This document shows positions 16,230 through 24,147 of a stretch of DNA of 37,951 bases, in pieces. The position numbers were made by a program, and so were the translations under genes. Under the pieces are notes generated by a model, which worked only from the letters and a program-made list of their open reading frames with translations, ran no database searches and was not told the DNA's origin. Numbering within the stretch: position 1 is the first letter of the stretch; the number at the start of each line of letters is the position of its first letter. The stretch is from Phycisphaerae bacterium (lineage in GTDB: Bacteria; Planctomycetota; Phycisphaerae; Phycisphaerales; SM1A02): assembly GCA_016795065.1 (NCBI GenBank), contig JAEUIU010000088.1, positions 1 to 37,951 of the forward strand, given 5' to 3'.

Positions 16230-17651
16230 ATGGCTCGCACCTATCGACGCACACCGTTCATTGGCCCGAAGTGGCTTCTCGCGACCTCGCTCGCGACGGC
16301 AATCGGGCTAGCTCCCATGTCCTTCGCGGCGCCCCCTGTTGGTGGCGGCGACGATACTCCGACCAAACCCAAGGTCATTATTGGCGCAGCCAAGAAGCTC
16401 AATGTGGCTGCCGCCCCATCCAAGGCCTCGGTGGCCAAGGCCAATACAGCGGCCAAGACGACGAAGGCCAAGGCAACGACCAAGAAAATCTCCGCCTCGG
16501 CGAAGAAGGCTACAAAGACGGCCTCAACGCAAACGTCGACTCCCGCCCCGACCCAGTCGTCTGGCGGTACGAACTCCAGCGGCAACGCGAATGGCCAAGT
16601 CGCCGCGCAGACCGCCGCTGCCACGCCAGCGCCGGCGCCGCTCAAGGTTTTGGTAAACCTGAACGCCGCCCAGTACTTCACGCCCGAAATGCAGGCCCAG
16701 GGTGTCGAGGAACTGCTGGTGCTCTACCCGCACAACTTTGACGCTGCGTCGTTACAGACCGCGAAGGTCGACGGCCAGAAGGTCGTTGCGGCGGTGAAGG
16801 CCGCTCGCGGCGAGAACCCCTCGGGTTGGGTCATGCTTGACTACGAGGTCCCATTCGATGAGGTCTTCTGGAACGGCAAGACCGATCCCCGATACGCGGG
16901 CATGGTTGCCTCGATGATCGAGGCGATCAAGTACGCCAAGGAACAGCTTCCCAACTGCAAGTTCACCTACTACGGCGTGCCCAATGTGCGCTACTACGTG
17001 GCGAACAAGGGCTGGGACACCATGCCCGAGTGGAGCCGTATCCAGACCAAGGACGAGTGCCTCAGTGTCTACCTGTCGCTCGTGAAGGAGATGGACTGGA
17101 TGAGCCCGTGCCTCTATGACCGGTTCGATCCGGCGATGCACGAGGAGTCGGAGCGGGCGTCGCTCGCGACACGTGAAGCCGCATTCCGTCTCAATACGGT
17201 CAAGATCTGCGACGCCCTCCGCGACGCCGCAGGTGTGCCGAACATGCCAATCATTCCGTCCGTCTCGGTGGTCTTCTCGGCCCACGGCAAGGCCGAGGTC
17301 TGGGCACCGATCAGTCATGACGAGTTCCGCTCGGATCAGCTCGATCCGTCGCTTCTCGCCGGCGCCGACGGGTTCTTCCTCTGGTCATCGCTTGAGTACA
17401 ACGCTTGGGTCGCCAGCCTCTCGTGGGTGCCCACGCCGGGCGAACAGCCCCGCGCCGACGCTCGCGCCGTCCTCGCCAAGCTCCTGTACGGCGGCTCCGC
17501 CCCGGCCTCGTGGACCAGCACCGACTCGAAGAACGAGACCGTTCGACGGGTGGCCGAGTTCGTGGCGAAGTACGCGAAGTGGACGCGGGAGGCGGAACAG
17601 GCCGTCCCTCGCCCAGCCAACACTGCGGTAGCGGCAGGCCCCAACGGCTGA
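16230..17651 (+). CDS. Secreted TIM-barrel-like protein with Lys/Ala/Thr-rich linker
   Basis: A 473-residue exported protein. The ATG at 16230 is preceded by CGGAGGG; a signal peptide follows (basic MARTYRRTPF, hydrophobic WLLATSLATAIGLAPM, probable cleavage after SFA). Residues ~45-145 are a histone-H1-like, low-complexity linker rich in Lys, Ala, Thr, then Ser/Pro/Gln. The remaining ~320 residues look like a (beta/alpha) barrel: VLVNLNAAQYFTP, WVMLDYEVPFDEVFW (Asp204, Glu206 as possible acids), FTYYGVPNVRYYV, MDWMSPCLYDRF, PIIPSVSVVF and ADGFFLWSSLEYNAWV. The acidic LDYE after a beta strand recalls hyaluronidase-like and GH18-like glycosidases, but no family is certain. It may bind or hydrolyse a polysaccharide in the envelope. 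A strong terminator follows the stop codon. Confidence 0.7.
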   Translation: MARTYRRTPFIGPKWLLATSLATAIGLAPMSFAAPPVGGGDDTPTKPKVIIGAAKKLNVAAAPSKASVAKANTAAKTTKAKATTKKISASAKKATKTASTQTSTPAPTQSSGGTNSSGNANGQVAAQTAAATPAPAPLKVLVNLNAAQYFTPEMQAQGVEELLVLYPHNFDAASLQTAKVDGQKVVAAVKAARGENPSGWVMLDYEVPFDEVFWNGKTDPRYAGMVASMIEAIKYAKEQLPNCKFTYYGVPNVRYYVANKGWDTMPEWSRIQTKDECLSVYLSLVKEMDWMSPCLYDRFDPAMHEESERASLATREAAFRLNTVKICDALRDAAGVPNMPIIPSVSVVFSAHGKAEVWAPISHDEFRSDQLDPSLLAGADGFFLWSSLEYNAWVASLSWVPTPGEQPRADARAVLAKLLYGGSAPASWTSTDSKNETVRRVAEFVAKYAKWTREAEQAVPRPANTAVAAGPNG

Positions 17652-17682
17652 CCGAGTCCGACGTCATAGCCATGTGAAATCC

Positions 17683-17717
17683 AAAGGGCGTGCGAACTCC
17701 AGTTCGCACGCCCCTTT
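17683..17717 (+). terminator. Rho-independent terminator after the TIM-barrel-like gene
   Basis: A near-perfect inverted repeat: arm GGGCGTGCGAAC pairs with GTTCGCACGCCC around a 4-nt loop, flanked by AAA upstream and CTTT downstream. It begins 31 bp after the stop codon at 17649-17651. The A tract upstream and T tract downstream allow it to work in both directions, which suits its place between the plus-strand gene and the convergent minus-strand glycosyltransferase. Confidence 0.88.
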
Positions 17718-17883
17718 CGTTGCGCTCGCGATGATCAATCGCCCGGATTGAGTAGCCCGTGACGGCACCGCCCAGGACGGCCATGGGCAAAGGGGAACCG
17801 TCATGGGCGACAAGGTCTTGCTTGCAAAGCTGGGGATTGCTGTGCTGTGTCTGGTCGCATCCGTCGCGATCCTGCGGTGGGGC

Positions 17884-18648
17884 TCACTTCAGCGACTCTC
17901 GCGTCTTCATCTGCTCCTTGAAGGAGAGCTTGCTCTCGCCGAACTGACGATCGGCGAAGTGAATGGGCACCTCGGCGACCTTGCGGCAATTGCACTTCAC
18001 TCGGAATTCGAGGGCGATCTTGTAGCCAACCGGGTTGAGGTACGGTGCCTGATCGAGCGTCTGGCGGCGCAGCGCGAAGAAGCCGGCCATCGGATCCTTC
18101 GCAGTCGTCAACGGACGGGCGATGAGCGTGGCGACCTTGCTGTTCAGCCAACGGAAGAGTCCCCGGTTCTCGTCGGTCGTCGCCCCTGCAACGTAGCGCG
18201 AACCGATGACAAAGTCGGCGTCACCGGTCGCGACCGCTCGCACGAGTTCCGGCACCTTCTCGGGCGGGTGACTGAGATCCGCGTCCATAACGATCAACAC
18301 ATCCCCTCGCGCCCGACGAAGGCCATCGACGACCGACGGGCTCAGCCCCCGATCAGTGGTGCGCGTGACCAGTTGCACCCACGGCAGGCGCAGTGATTCG
18401 ACGAACTCAGCGGAGCCGTCTCGGCTGTTGTCGTCCATGATCAGCAGGTCGATGTCCAGACCGCTGATGTCGCGCATCTGTCCCAACTTCTCAATGAGGT
18501 GAGGCAGGTTCTCGCGTTCTCAGTACGTCGGAATGACCATCGAGATTCTGGAATTGAGGCCGGCTAGAGCGACCGCGGACGGTCGGACGCCTGCGGTTGA
18601 TGCTGGCAGCGTGACCGCGTCCGACGACCCTGATGCGCGCAGACCCAT
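17884..18648 (-). pseudogene. Polyprenol-phosphate mannosyltransferase-like GT2, interrupted by in-frame TGA
   Basis: Read through, this is a 254-codon GT2 enzyme of the DPM1-like type, which transfers mannose (or another sugar) from a nucleotide sugar to polyprenyl phosphate. An ATG at 18648 has GGAG six bases upstream and leads into ISMVIPTY, then TGA (codon 43, 18520-18522), then ERENLPHLIEKL. The stop sits exactly inside the conserved VIPTYxExxN motif. Downstream everything is conserved: LLIMDDNSRDGS, VIVMDADLSHPPEKVPEL, VIGSRYVAG, NSKVATLIARPL, KDPMAGFFALRR, FGESKLSFKEQ. An internal ATG at 18486 would give 200 residues lacking the first beta strand and so probably inactive. Explanations, most to least likely: nonsense mutation (CGA or TGC to TGA), assembly error, recoding. 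It converges on the terminator at 17683-17717. Confidence 0.8.
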
Positions 18649-18946
18649 CGACGTCTCCGGTCCCGTTTTTCTCTCTGGTGCCGACCTGTGGAACGTAGCC
18701 AGATGGGGACGAAGCCGTAGAAGCCCCCACCCAGAGGCAGCGAAATGAGTGTATCGACCTCCTCCGAACCGCCGACAACGAACTCCTGCGTCCGCTTGCC
18801 GTAACGCCGGACTGCTCGCTTCACATCGTGGCGTGATCCGGTCGAAGACCTCTGGTACGGTCCTTCCTCTGCTGACAATTCCTCTTCTGGACCGCCTGTC
18901 GAGTTATCGCCCCTGATCCACCGGGGCATCGACCTCGCCGCTTCGC
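18649..18946. other. 298 bp divergent region upstream of the ligase/polymerase operon
   Basis: Lies between the interrupted GT2 gene and the membrane ligase-like gene, which point away from each other. On the minus strand a short frame ending at 18564 includes a hydrophobic stretch (ISLPLGGGFYGFVPIWL) but has no family resemblance and overlaps the GT2 start, so it is not called. No convincing -35/-10 pair was found; a CTGACA near 18876 is the best -35-like site for the plus direction. Confidence 0.3.
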
Positions 18947-20323
18947 ATGCTCTCGCTCCTCACCGTTTCGATCATCGCCGTGGCATACCTCTATGCCATC
19001 ACCAGACCCGCATGGGCGGTGGCGGTGGTCCTGACGATGTTCGCAACAGAGCAGTTGCTTCAGGCGAGCTCGCCAGTCTTCCGCACCCATGGCTCGCTGG
19101 CCAATTTCATCGTCGGCGTGGTCGTCCTGTGTGCCCTGACCAAGTCCTTTCTGGTCGGCACGCTCCGCTGGAAGCACTGGATCACGCCGGCGGCGGTTCT
19201 CACGCTGCTGCTCTACCTCTATGCGGGCATCTCCTGGTTCTGGACCGCGTCGCCCGAGTGGCTGGCCGAGTACATCCGTTGGACCTCGCCCTACATCCTG
19301 GTCACGCTCGGGCTGGCCCCGCTTCTCGTCGGCGGCTTCAAAGACCTGAAGGACCTTCGTGTCGCGATGCTGGTCATCGGCACGACGGTCGCCGTTCTGA
19401 TCATCCTGAGCCCCGGCTTTGAGTTGGTGAACGGACGGTACGTCGTCAACGTCGACAACGACTCGCACACCAATCCGCTGGCGATCGGTGCCCTCGGCGG
19501 CATGCTGGTGCTCCTGGCCGTCCTCGGCCCGTCCACCGAGATCCTCTCCGGCATCATCTCGTTGCGGGTCGTGGCATTCGTCGCGGGCCTTGGATTGGGC
19601 TTCATGTCCGGCTCTCGCGGCGAGGTCATCGCGGCGATCTTCTTCTCGCTCCTCTTCCTGCCGATGGCCCGGAGGATCAACAACCTCGGCCAGTTCATCG
19701 GCACGGCCACGGTCGCCGTGATCTTCGTGGTGGGCGTCTATTTCATTCGCGGCTTCTTCGTCGGCGCCGACAACGAGGACCGGTGGAGTTCGGAAGGCAT
19801 GCTCTACGGCTCACTCGGCCGTTTTGAGAACGCTGCCGACCTGGCCGGCCACTACTTCAAGCGACCCATCTTCTGGCTCACTGGACTCGGATCGGCGGCC
19901 TTCCACGACCTTCCGACGCGAAGCGGTGACCCCTATTCGCACGTCATCGTCGCCGATCTCATCTTCGAGTTGGGCATTCCCGGCATCGTGCTCGGCACCT
20001 CGATCTTCGCCTTGGCCGCATCCAACTCTCGCCGGCTCTTTGCCATGGTGATGAACGACCCGCCGGCCCGGGCCCTCGTCGCATACCTTGCCGCCTTCAC
20101 CGCCTACGAGTTCACCCTCGCCAACAAGGCGGGCATCCTCTGGGCCCAGTACGACCTCTTTTTCGGCACCGTCCTTCTTGGACGACTTTTCGCCCTCCAG
20201 TCCGACGAGCAGTTCGTCGCCGAGTCCGCCTTCGATGGCGAGGATGACGCGGACGTCGAGGACGAGGATCAGCCGCTCGATGCGGAGTCCGCGGAACCGC
20301 ACGCCGCACCATCGACGACCTAA
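18947..20323 (+). CDS. O-antigen ligase/polymerase-like membrane protein
   Basis: A 458-residue integral membrane protein with about ten hydrophobic segments (for example LSLLTVSIIAVAYLYAI, LANFIVGVVVLCALT, ITPAAVLTLLLYLYAG, FIGTATVAVIFVVGVYFI). A long loop near the C-terminal third contains FWLTGLGSAAF...DPYSHVIVADLIFELGIPGIVLG, the arrangement typical of the WaaL/Wzy O-antigen ligase-polymerase superfamily, in which a periplasmic loop with His/Arg handles lipid-linked glycan. SGSRGE in the middle is also typical. The last ~45 residues are acidic (EDDADVEDEDQ) and likely cytosolic. It starts a tight operon; asnB follows after 15 bp. No good ribosome-binding site precedes the ATG. Ligase versus polymerase cannot be decided from sequence. 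Confidence 0.85.
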   Translation: MLSLLTVSIIAVAYLYAITRPAWAVAVVLTMFATEQLLQASSPVFRTHGSLANFIVGVVVLCALTKSFLVGTLRWKHWITPAAVLTLLLYLYAGISWFWTASPEWLAEYIRWTSPYILVTLGLAPLLVGGFKDLKDLRVAMLVIGTTVAVLIILSPGFELVNGRYVVNVDNDSHTNPLAIGALGGMLVLLAVLGPSTEILSGIISLRVVAFVAGLGLGFMSGSRGEVIAAIFFSLLFLPMARRINNLGQFIGTATVAVIFVVGVYFIRGFFVGADNEDRWSSEGMLYGSLGRFENAADLAGHYFKRPIFWLTGLGSAAFHDLPTRSGDPYSHVIVADLIFELGIPGIVLGTSIFALAASNSRRLFAMVMNDPPARALVAYLAAFTAYEFTLANKAGILWAQYDLFFGTVLLGRLFALQSDEQFVAESAFDGEDDADVEDEDQPLDAESAEPHAAPSTT

Positions 20324-20335
20324 GGAGCAGCTCCT
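20323..20335 (+). promoter_or_regulatory. Hairpin that can sequester the asnB Shine-Dalgarno
   Basis: AGGAG (20323-20327) directly after the upstream TAA can pair with CTCCT (20331-20335) across a 3-nt CAG loop. The AGGAG is the only ribosome-binding site for the ATG at 20339. Ribosomes terminating at the upstream stop would keep the stem open, coupling the two genes. The stem is short, so its stability is uncertain. Confidence 0.45.
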
Positions 20336-20338
20336 CTC

Positions 20339-22288
20339 ATGTGCGGCATTTTCGGTGTGATTCGGCGCGGGCGACTTGAGGATGGTGGCAACGCGCCTGG
20401 CGGGGCACCGATCCGGGAGTTGGTCCGTCGGCTTGCCGAGCACACCAAGCACCGCGGCCCCGACGGCGAGGGGTTCTATGAGCAGCCCCAGGTCGCGATG
20501 GGAATGCGGCGTCTGGCGATCATCGACCTCCATGGCGGCTGGCAACCCCTCTACAACGAGGATCAGTCGGTCGCCCTCGTGGCCAATGGCGAGGTCTACA
20601 ACTTTGTCGAGTTGCGGAAGGGACTCGAGGCTCGCGGACATCGCTTCCGCACCGGCAGCGACTGCGAGACGATCGCCCATCTCTACGAGGAGCACGGCGA
20701 CGACTTCGTGCACCACCTGCGCGGCATGTTCGCCTGCGCGATCTGGGACACGAAGCGAAAGCGGCTCGTCATTGCCCGCGACCGGATGGGCGAGAAGCCG
20801 CTGTACATCGCCGAGACGCCAGACGGTGTGATCTTTTCTTCGGAGCTTCGACCGCTCGTAGCCAGCGGCGCCGTCGATCGCGAGTTCGATCCCGCCGCGG
20901 TCGTCGACTTCTTCCATTACGGCTTCGTTCCAGATCCCTTCACACCGATCCGGGGGGTGCGAAAACTGCCCGCCGGATCAATGCTCGTCATTGAGACCGA
21001 GCCGTGGACCGTCCGCGAACGTCGCTATTGGTCGATCCACGAATCGCCGCCGATCACCGGTGACCCGGTGAAGATGATCCGCGAGGAACTCGAGCGCATC
21101 ATCGAGATCACCGTTCGCTCCGACGTCCCGGTCGGGGTGTGTCTGAGCGCCGGCGTCGACTCGAGCGCCGTCGCCGCCCTCGCCAGCGCCCGTTACAAGG
21201 AGACGCTGAACGCCGTTTCGGTCGGCTTCAGCGGAGGGGCCCGGCAAGACGAGAGCCACGATGCCGAGGCGATCGCGAAGCACCTCAAGATCCCGTTTCA
21301 TCGGGTGGAGGTCACCGATCAGGACGCGGGCAACTCCTTCGCGGAAGTCGCCATAGCCCGTGATCAGCCGTTCGTTGATCTCGCCGGCATTTCGCTTCAT
21401 CACCTCATGCGCCGTTGTCGCGAGCTTGGCCTCGTTGTCATGCTCTCGGGCCAAGGCGGCGATGAGCTCTTCTTCGGCTATCCGATGCACCAGCGGGCGA
21501 TCGACGCGAACCTGCGAAAGCTCGGCGGTCAGCAAGGCCTCGGGGCGGCGCTGCGATACCTCAAGCCGACCAAGCCGCCGCGCTCGTTGACGCTGGGCGT
21601 GCGCTGGCTCCAGTCATTGGGCGGGATCCGCAGCGGCCTCGCAGACCTTCGCGCCGACCGCATCGCACCGGCGAATCGCCTGCGATTCTGGGATCTTGAG
21701 AGCGGATTCACGGACGCACGACGCCACCTTCCCGGACTCGCCGGCTCATTGATCGCCGATGTCGCCCGTTCCGATTCGCCGTTCCGCCACGCGCTCCGCT
21801 CAACGGAGGAGCGGCGGATCGATCTCGAGGTCATGGGCCTCTACATCGACATCTACCTGCGCGAGAACGGCCTTGCCCAAGCCGACCGGATCAGCATGTG
21901 GCACGGCGTCGAGCTGCGGAATCCGCTGGTCGACTATCGCCTTGCCGAAATGGCCATGGGCCTTCGCAAGGGGCACGTTGGTCCGCCGCCGCGACCGAAG
22001 CAGTGGCTCCGCGCCGCGATTGCCGATCTGGTGCCCGAGTGGGTGCTGCATCGACCGAAGAAGGGCTTCAGTTCGCCTTGGCGGGCATGGCTCAACGCGA
22101 TCGGCAGTGTGAACGGGTCGAAACTCGACGGTGGCTCGCTCGTGCGAGCGGGCATCCTCACGCCAGAGGCCGGACGGCATCTGGCCCGAAGCGTTTCCCC
22201 TGGACCCGTTGGTATGCCCGATCACATGGCGGTCCTTGCCTTGTGGTTGGAATGCTGGGCCCGAGGAATCGGATTCCCAGGGAACTGA
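20339..22288 (+). CDS. asnB: Asparagine synthase (glutamine-hydrolysing)-like amidotransferase
   Basis: A 649-residue class II glutamine amidotransferase fused to an asparagine-synthetase ATP-pyrophosphatase domain. Catalytic Cys2 opens the protein (MCGIFGVI), with RGPDGEGF, MGMRRLAIIDLHGGWQP, NGEVYNF and the tunnel/active residues of the Ntn domain following. The PP-loop reads LSAGVDSSAVAAL (residues 269-281) in place of the more common SGGxDSS. SGQGGDELFFGYP and GLAQADRISMWHGVELRNPLVDYRL are the synthetase-domain motifs, and the C-terminus has RPKKGFSSPWRAWL. AsnB-like enzymes are frequent in exopolysaccharide and exosortase loci, where they may amidate an uronic acid or other sugar carboxylate instead of making free asparagine. 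It lies in the ligase-GT-acyltransferase operon, which favours that reading. Confidence 0.88.
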   Translation: MCGIFGVIRRGRLEDGGNAPGGAPIRELVRRLAEHTKHRGPDGEGFYEQPQVAMGMRRLAIIDLHGGWQPLYNEDQSVALVANGEVYNFVELRKGLEARGHRFRTGSDCETIAHLYEEHGDDFVHHLRGMFACAIWDTKRKRLVIARDRMGEKPLYIAETPDGVIFSSELRPLVASGAVDREFDPAAVVDFFHYGFVPDPFTPIRGVRKLPAGSMLVIETEPWTVRERRYWSIHESPPITGDPVKMIREELERIIEITVRSDVPVGVCLSAGVDSSAVAALASARYKETLNAVSVGFSGGARQDESHDAEAIAKHLKIPFHRVEVTDQDAGNSFAEVAIARDQPFVDLAGISLHHLMRRCRELGLVVMLSGQGGDELFFGYPMHQRAIDANLRKLGGQQGLGAALRYLKPTKPPRSLTLGVRWLQSLGGIRSGLADLRADRIAPANRLRFWDLESGFTDARRHLPGLAGSLIADVARSDSPFRHALRSTEERRIDLEVMGLYIDIYLRENGLAQADRISMWHGVELRNPLVDYRLAEMAMGLRKGHVGPPPRPKQWLRAAIADLVPEWVLHRPKKGFSSPWRAWLNAIGSVNGSKLDGGSLVRAGILTPEAGRHLARSVSPGPVGMPDHMAVLALWLECWARGIGFPGN

Positions 22289-22291
22289 CCC

Positions 22292-23512
22292 GTGATGGCC
22301 GCAGCGACCCCATCAACCCATTCGACCAGCGCGACGTCGCCATCGCGCCGGCCGCGCGTCGCGATCGTCTATCACTTCTTCGCGCACTACCGGGCCGCGG
22401 TCATGGTCGAACTCGTCCGCAACGGTCGTTGTGACTGGACGCTTGTGGGCGACACGAAGGACTTTGAATCGGACATCAAGGCGTGGTCGCAACCGTCGGA
22501 TGTGCCCTTTCGCGTAGCACCCTGCCGACGGCTTGTCCGCAGCGTGATGTGGCAGCGCGGCGTCGTCGGCCTGGCCTTGGGCCGCGAGTTCGACGCCATC
22601 GTGATGCTCGGCAACTCGCAGTGGCTCGCGACGTGGCTGACCGCGATCATCGCTCGCCTGCGCGGCAAGCCGGTGTACTTCTGGACCCACGGATGGATCC
22701 GTCCGCCGAGCGGCTGGAAGGGAGCGTTCCGCAGCGCGTTCTATCGACTGGCGAAGGGCCTACTTCTTTACGGTCACCTCGCCAAGCAGTACGGGATCGA
22801 CGCCGGCTTCTCGCCGGATCGACTGCATGTCATCTACAACAGTCTCGACTACGACGCCCAGCGGGCCGCCCGTGCGAAGGTGACCGCCGACGACGAGCGG
22901 GCCCTTCGGCGCGAGCTCTTCGGTCGCGATGACGTCGCGATCGCCATCTGCTCCACGCGCCTCATCGCGATCCGCCGGCTGGACCTTCTTGTCGAGGCGG
23001 CTGCCCGGCTTCGCGCCGATGGCCTTCCGGTAGTGCTTCTTCTGGTGGGCGATGGCGCCGAGCGGGCGAACCTCGAGCGTTTGGCGAAGGAGCGCGGCGT
23101 GCCCACTCACTTCGCCGGCGCCTGCTATGACGAGGATCGCCTCGCCCGATACACGATGGCTTCGAACGTGACCGTTGCTCCGGGCAAGGTGGGGCTTACG
23201 GCCATGCAGAGCCTCGCCTTCGGTACGCCGGTCATCACCCACGACGAGGCGGATGACCAGATGCCGGAATGGGAGGCGATCGTGCCGGGCAAGAACGGCT
23301 CGCTCTTCCGGCGAAACGACGCCGCCGCTCTTGCCGAGGCCATGCGGCCTTGGCTTCAGCGGCCTGGCGTCGACGCGACCACGCGAGCCGAGTGCCACAA
23401 GGCCACCGACCGCTTCTACAACCCAGTCATGCAGCGCCGGGCGATCGAGCGGGCCGTGCTTGGCAACGATGCCGATGACCTGTTCTGGATGCGGGAGGGA
23501 GCCGAGCGATGA
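22292..23512 (+). CDS. Glycosyltransferase family 4
   Basis: A 406-residue GT-B glycosyltransferase. After ~20 Ser/Thr-rich residues the N-domain begins with RRPRVAIVYHFFAHYRAAVM; VYFWTHGW and HVIYNSLDYDAQ lie before the domain junction, ICSTRLIAIRRLDLLVEAAARL begins the C-domain, and the nucleotide-sugar site is VAPGKVGLTAMQSLAFGTPVITHDE. The usual EPxGxxxxEA motif is altered to APGKVGLTAMQ, as in a subset of surface-polysaccharide GT4 enzymes. Starts are possible at GTG 22292 or ATG 22295, 3-6 bp after the asnB stop; the ATG is equally plausible. Its end overlaps the next gene by four bases (ATGA). Sugar donor unknown. Confidence 0.87.
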   Translation: MMAAATPSTHSTSATSPSRRPRVAIVYHFFAHYRAAVMVELVRNGRCDWTLVGDTKDFESDIKAWSQPSDVPFRVAPCRRLVRSVMWQRGVVGLALGREFDAIVMLGNSQWLATWLTAIIARLRGKPVYFWTHGWIRPPSGWKGAFRSAFYRLAKGLLLYGHLAKQYGIDAGFSPDRLHVIYNSLDYDAQRAARAKVTADDERALRRELFGRDDVAIAICSTRLIAIRRLDLLVEAAARLRADGLPVVLLLVGDGAERANLERLAKERGVPTHFAGACYDEDRLARYTMASNVTVAPGKVGLTAMQSLAFGTPVITHDEADDQMPEWEAIVPGKNGSLFRRNDAAALAEAMRPWLQRPGVDATTRAECHKATDRFYNPVMQRRAIERAVLGNDADDLFWMREGAER

Positions 23513-24147
23513 GAAAACTCCTGCGACGACTGCTCGGACGCGGCAAGTTCTTCTATTTCCTGCGCAGCCTGCGCATGGCGTGGCGACGCTTCCGCTTCGG
23601 ACTGAAAAACGTGCACCCGACCTTCTACATGGTCGCGGGCGCCCAGGTCCCGAGCGACCTCGTGGCCAAGGAATACAGCTTCGTGAATGTCGGCTGCGTG
23701 ATCGGAGCCGGGGTGGAGCTCGGGCGCTATGTGATGCTCGCCCCGAACGTCGGCATCGTCGGTGCGGACCATCGCCTGGATGTCCCCGGAACACCGATCA
23801 TCTTCGCGGGCCGTCCGGCGCTGAAGCGCACCGTCATTCAGGACGACGCCTGGATTGGCTTCGGCGCGATCATCATGCAGGGCGTCACGGTCGGTCGTGG
23901 TGCCATCGTCGCGGCCGGGGCGATCGTCACGAAAGACGTGCCCCCGTACGAGATCCACGCCGGCATTCCCGCGAAGAAGATCGGCGAGCGGTTCAGCGAT
24001 CCAGAGGATCGCCGCAAGCACGACGCGATGCTCGACGGCCCGGTTGTCCATGGCGAGTTCGCCGCGCTGCCGCAGGAGATTCTCGAGCGGCAGCGGCGCG
24101 AGGCACGAAGCGAGCTCAACGGAACCGCAGGTTCAGCAAGACCATGA
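23509..24147 (+). CDS. Left-handed beta-helix (hexapeptide) acyltransferase
   Basis: A 212-residue member of the hexapeptide-repeat transferase family that includes WcaF, NodL and CysE-like O-acetyltransferases. Isoleucine/valine-periodic repeats run from FVNVGCVIGAGVELGRYVMLAPNVGIVG through WIGFGAIIMQGVTVGRGAIVAAGAIVTKDVPPY, with the catalytic-type His in VGADHRLD and the terminal IHAGIPAKKIGERF cap. The N-terminus is very basic (RKLLRRLLGRGK) and may associate with the membrane. It overlaps the upstream glycosyltransferase by ATGA, with GGGAG as ribosome-binding site, so the two are coupled. Expected role: O-acetylation (or N-acylation) of the glycan or a precursor. Its 3' end overlaps the convergent gene by 32 bp. 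Confidence 0.88.
   Translation: MRKLLRRLLGRGKFFYFLRSLRMAWRRFRFGLKNVHPTFYMVAGAQVPSDLVAKEYSFVNVGCVIGAGVELGRYVMLAPNVGIVGADHRLDVPGTPIIFAGRPALKRTVIQDDAWIGFGAIIMQGVTVGRGAIVAAGAIVTKDVPPYEIHAGIPAKKIGERFSDPEDRRKHDAMLDGPVVHGEFAALPQEILERQRREARSELNGTAGSARP

Noticed and set aside
18520..18560. Selenocysteine reading of the TGA in the GT2 gene
   Set aside because: No convincing bacterial SECIS hairpin follows the TGA and no selenium genes are in the window; a nonsense change or sequencing error is simpler.
22760..23794. 344-codon minus-strand open frame opposite the GT4 and acyltransferase genes
   Set aside because: Antisense to two confident genes with no family resemblance.
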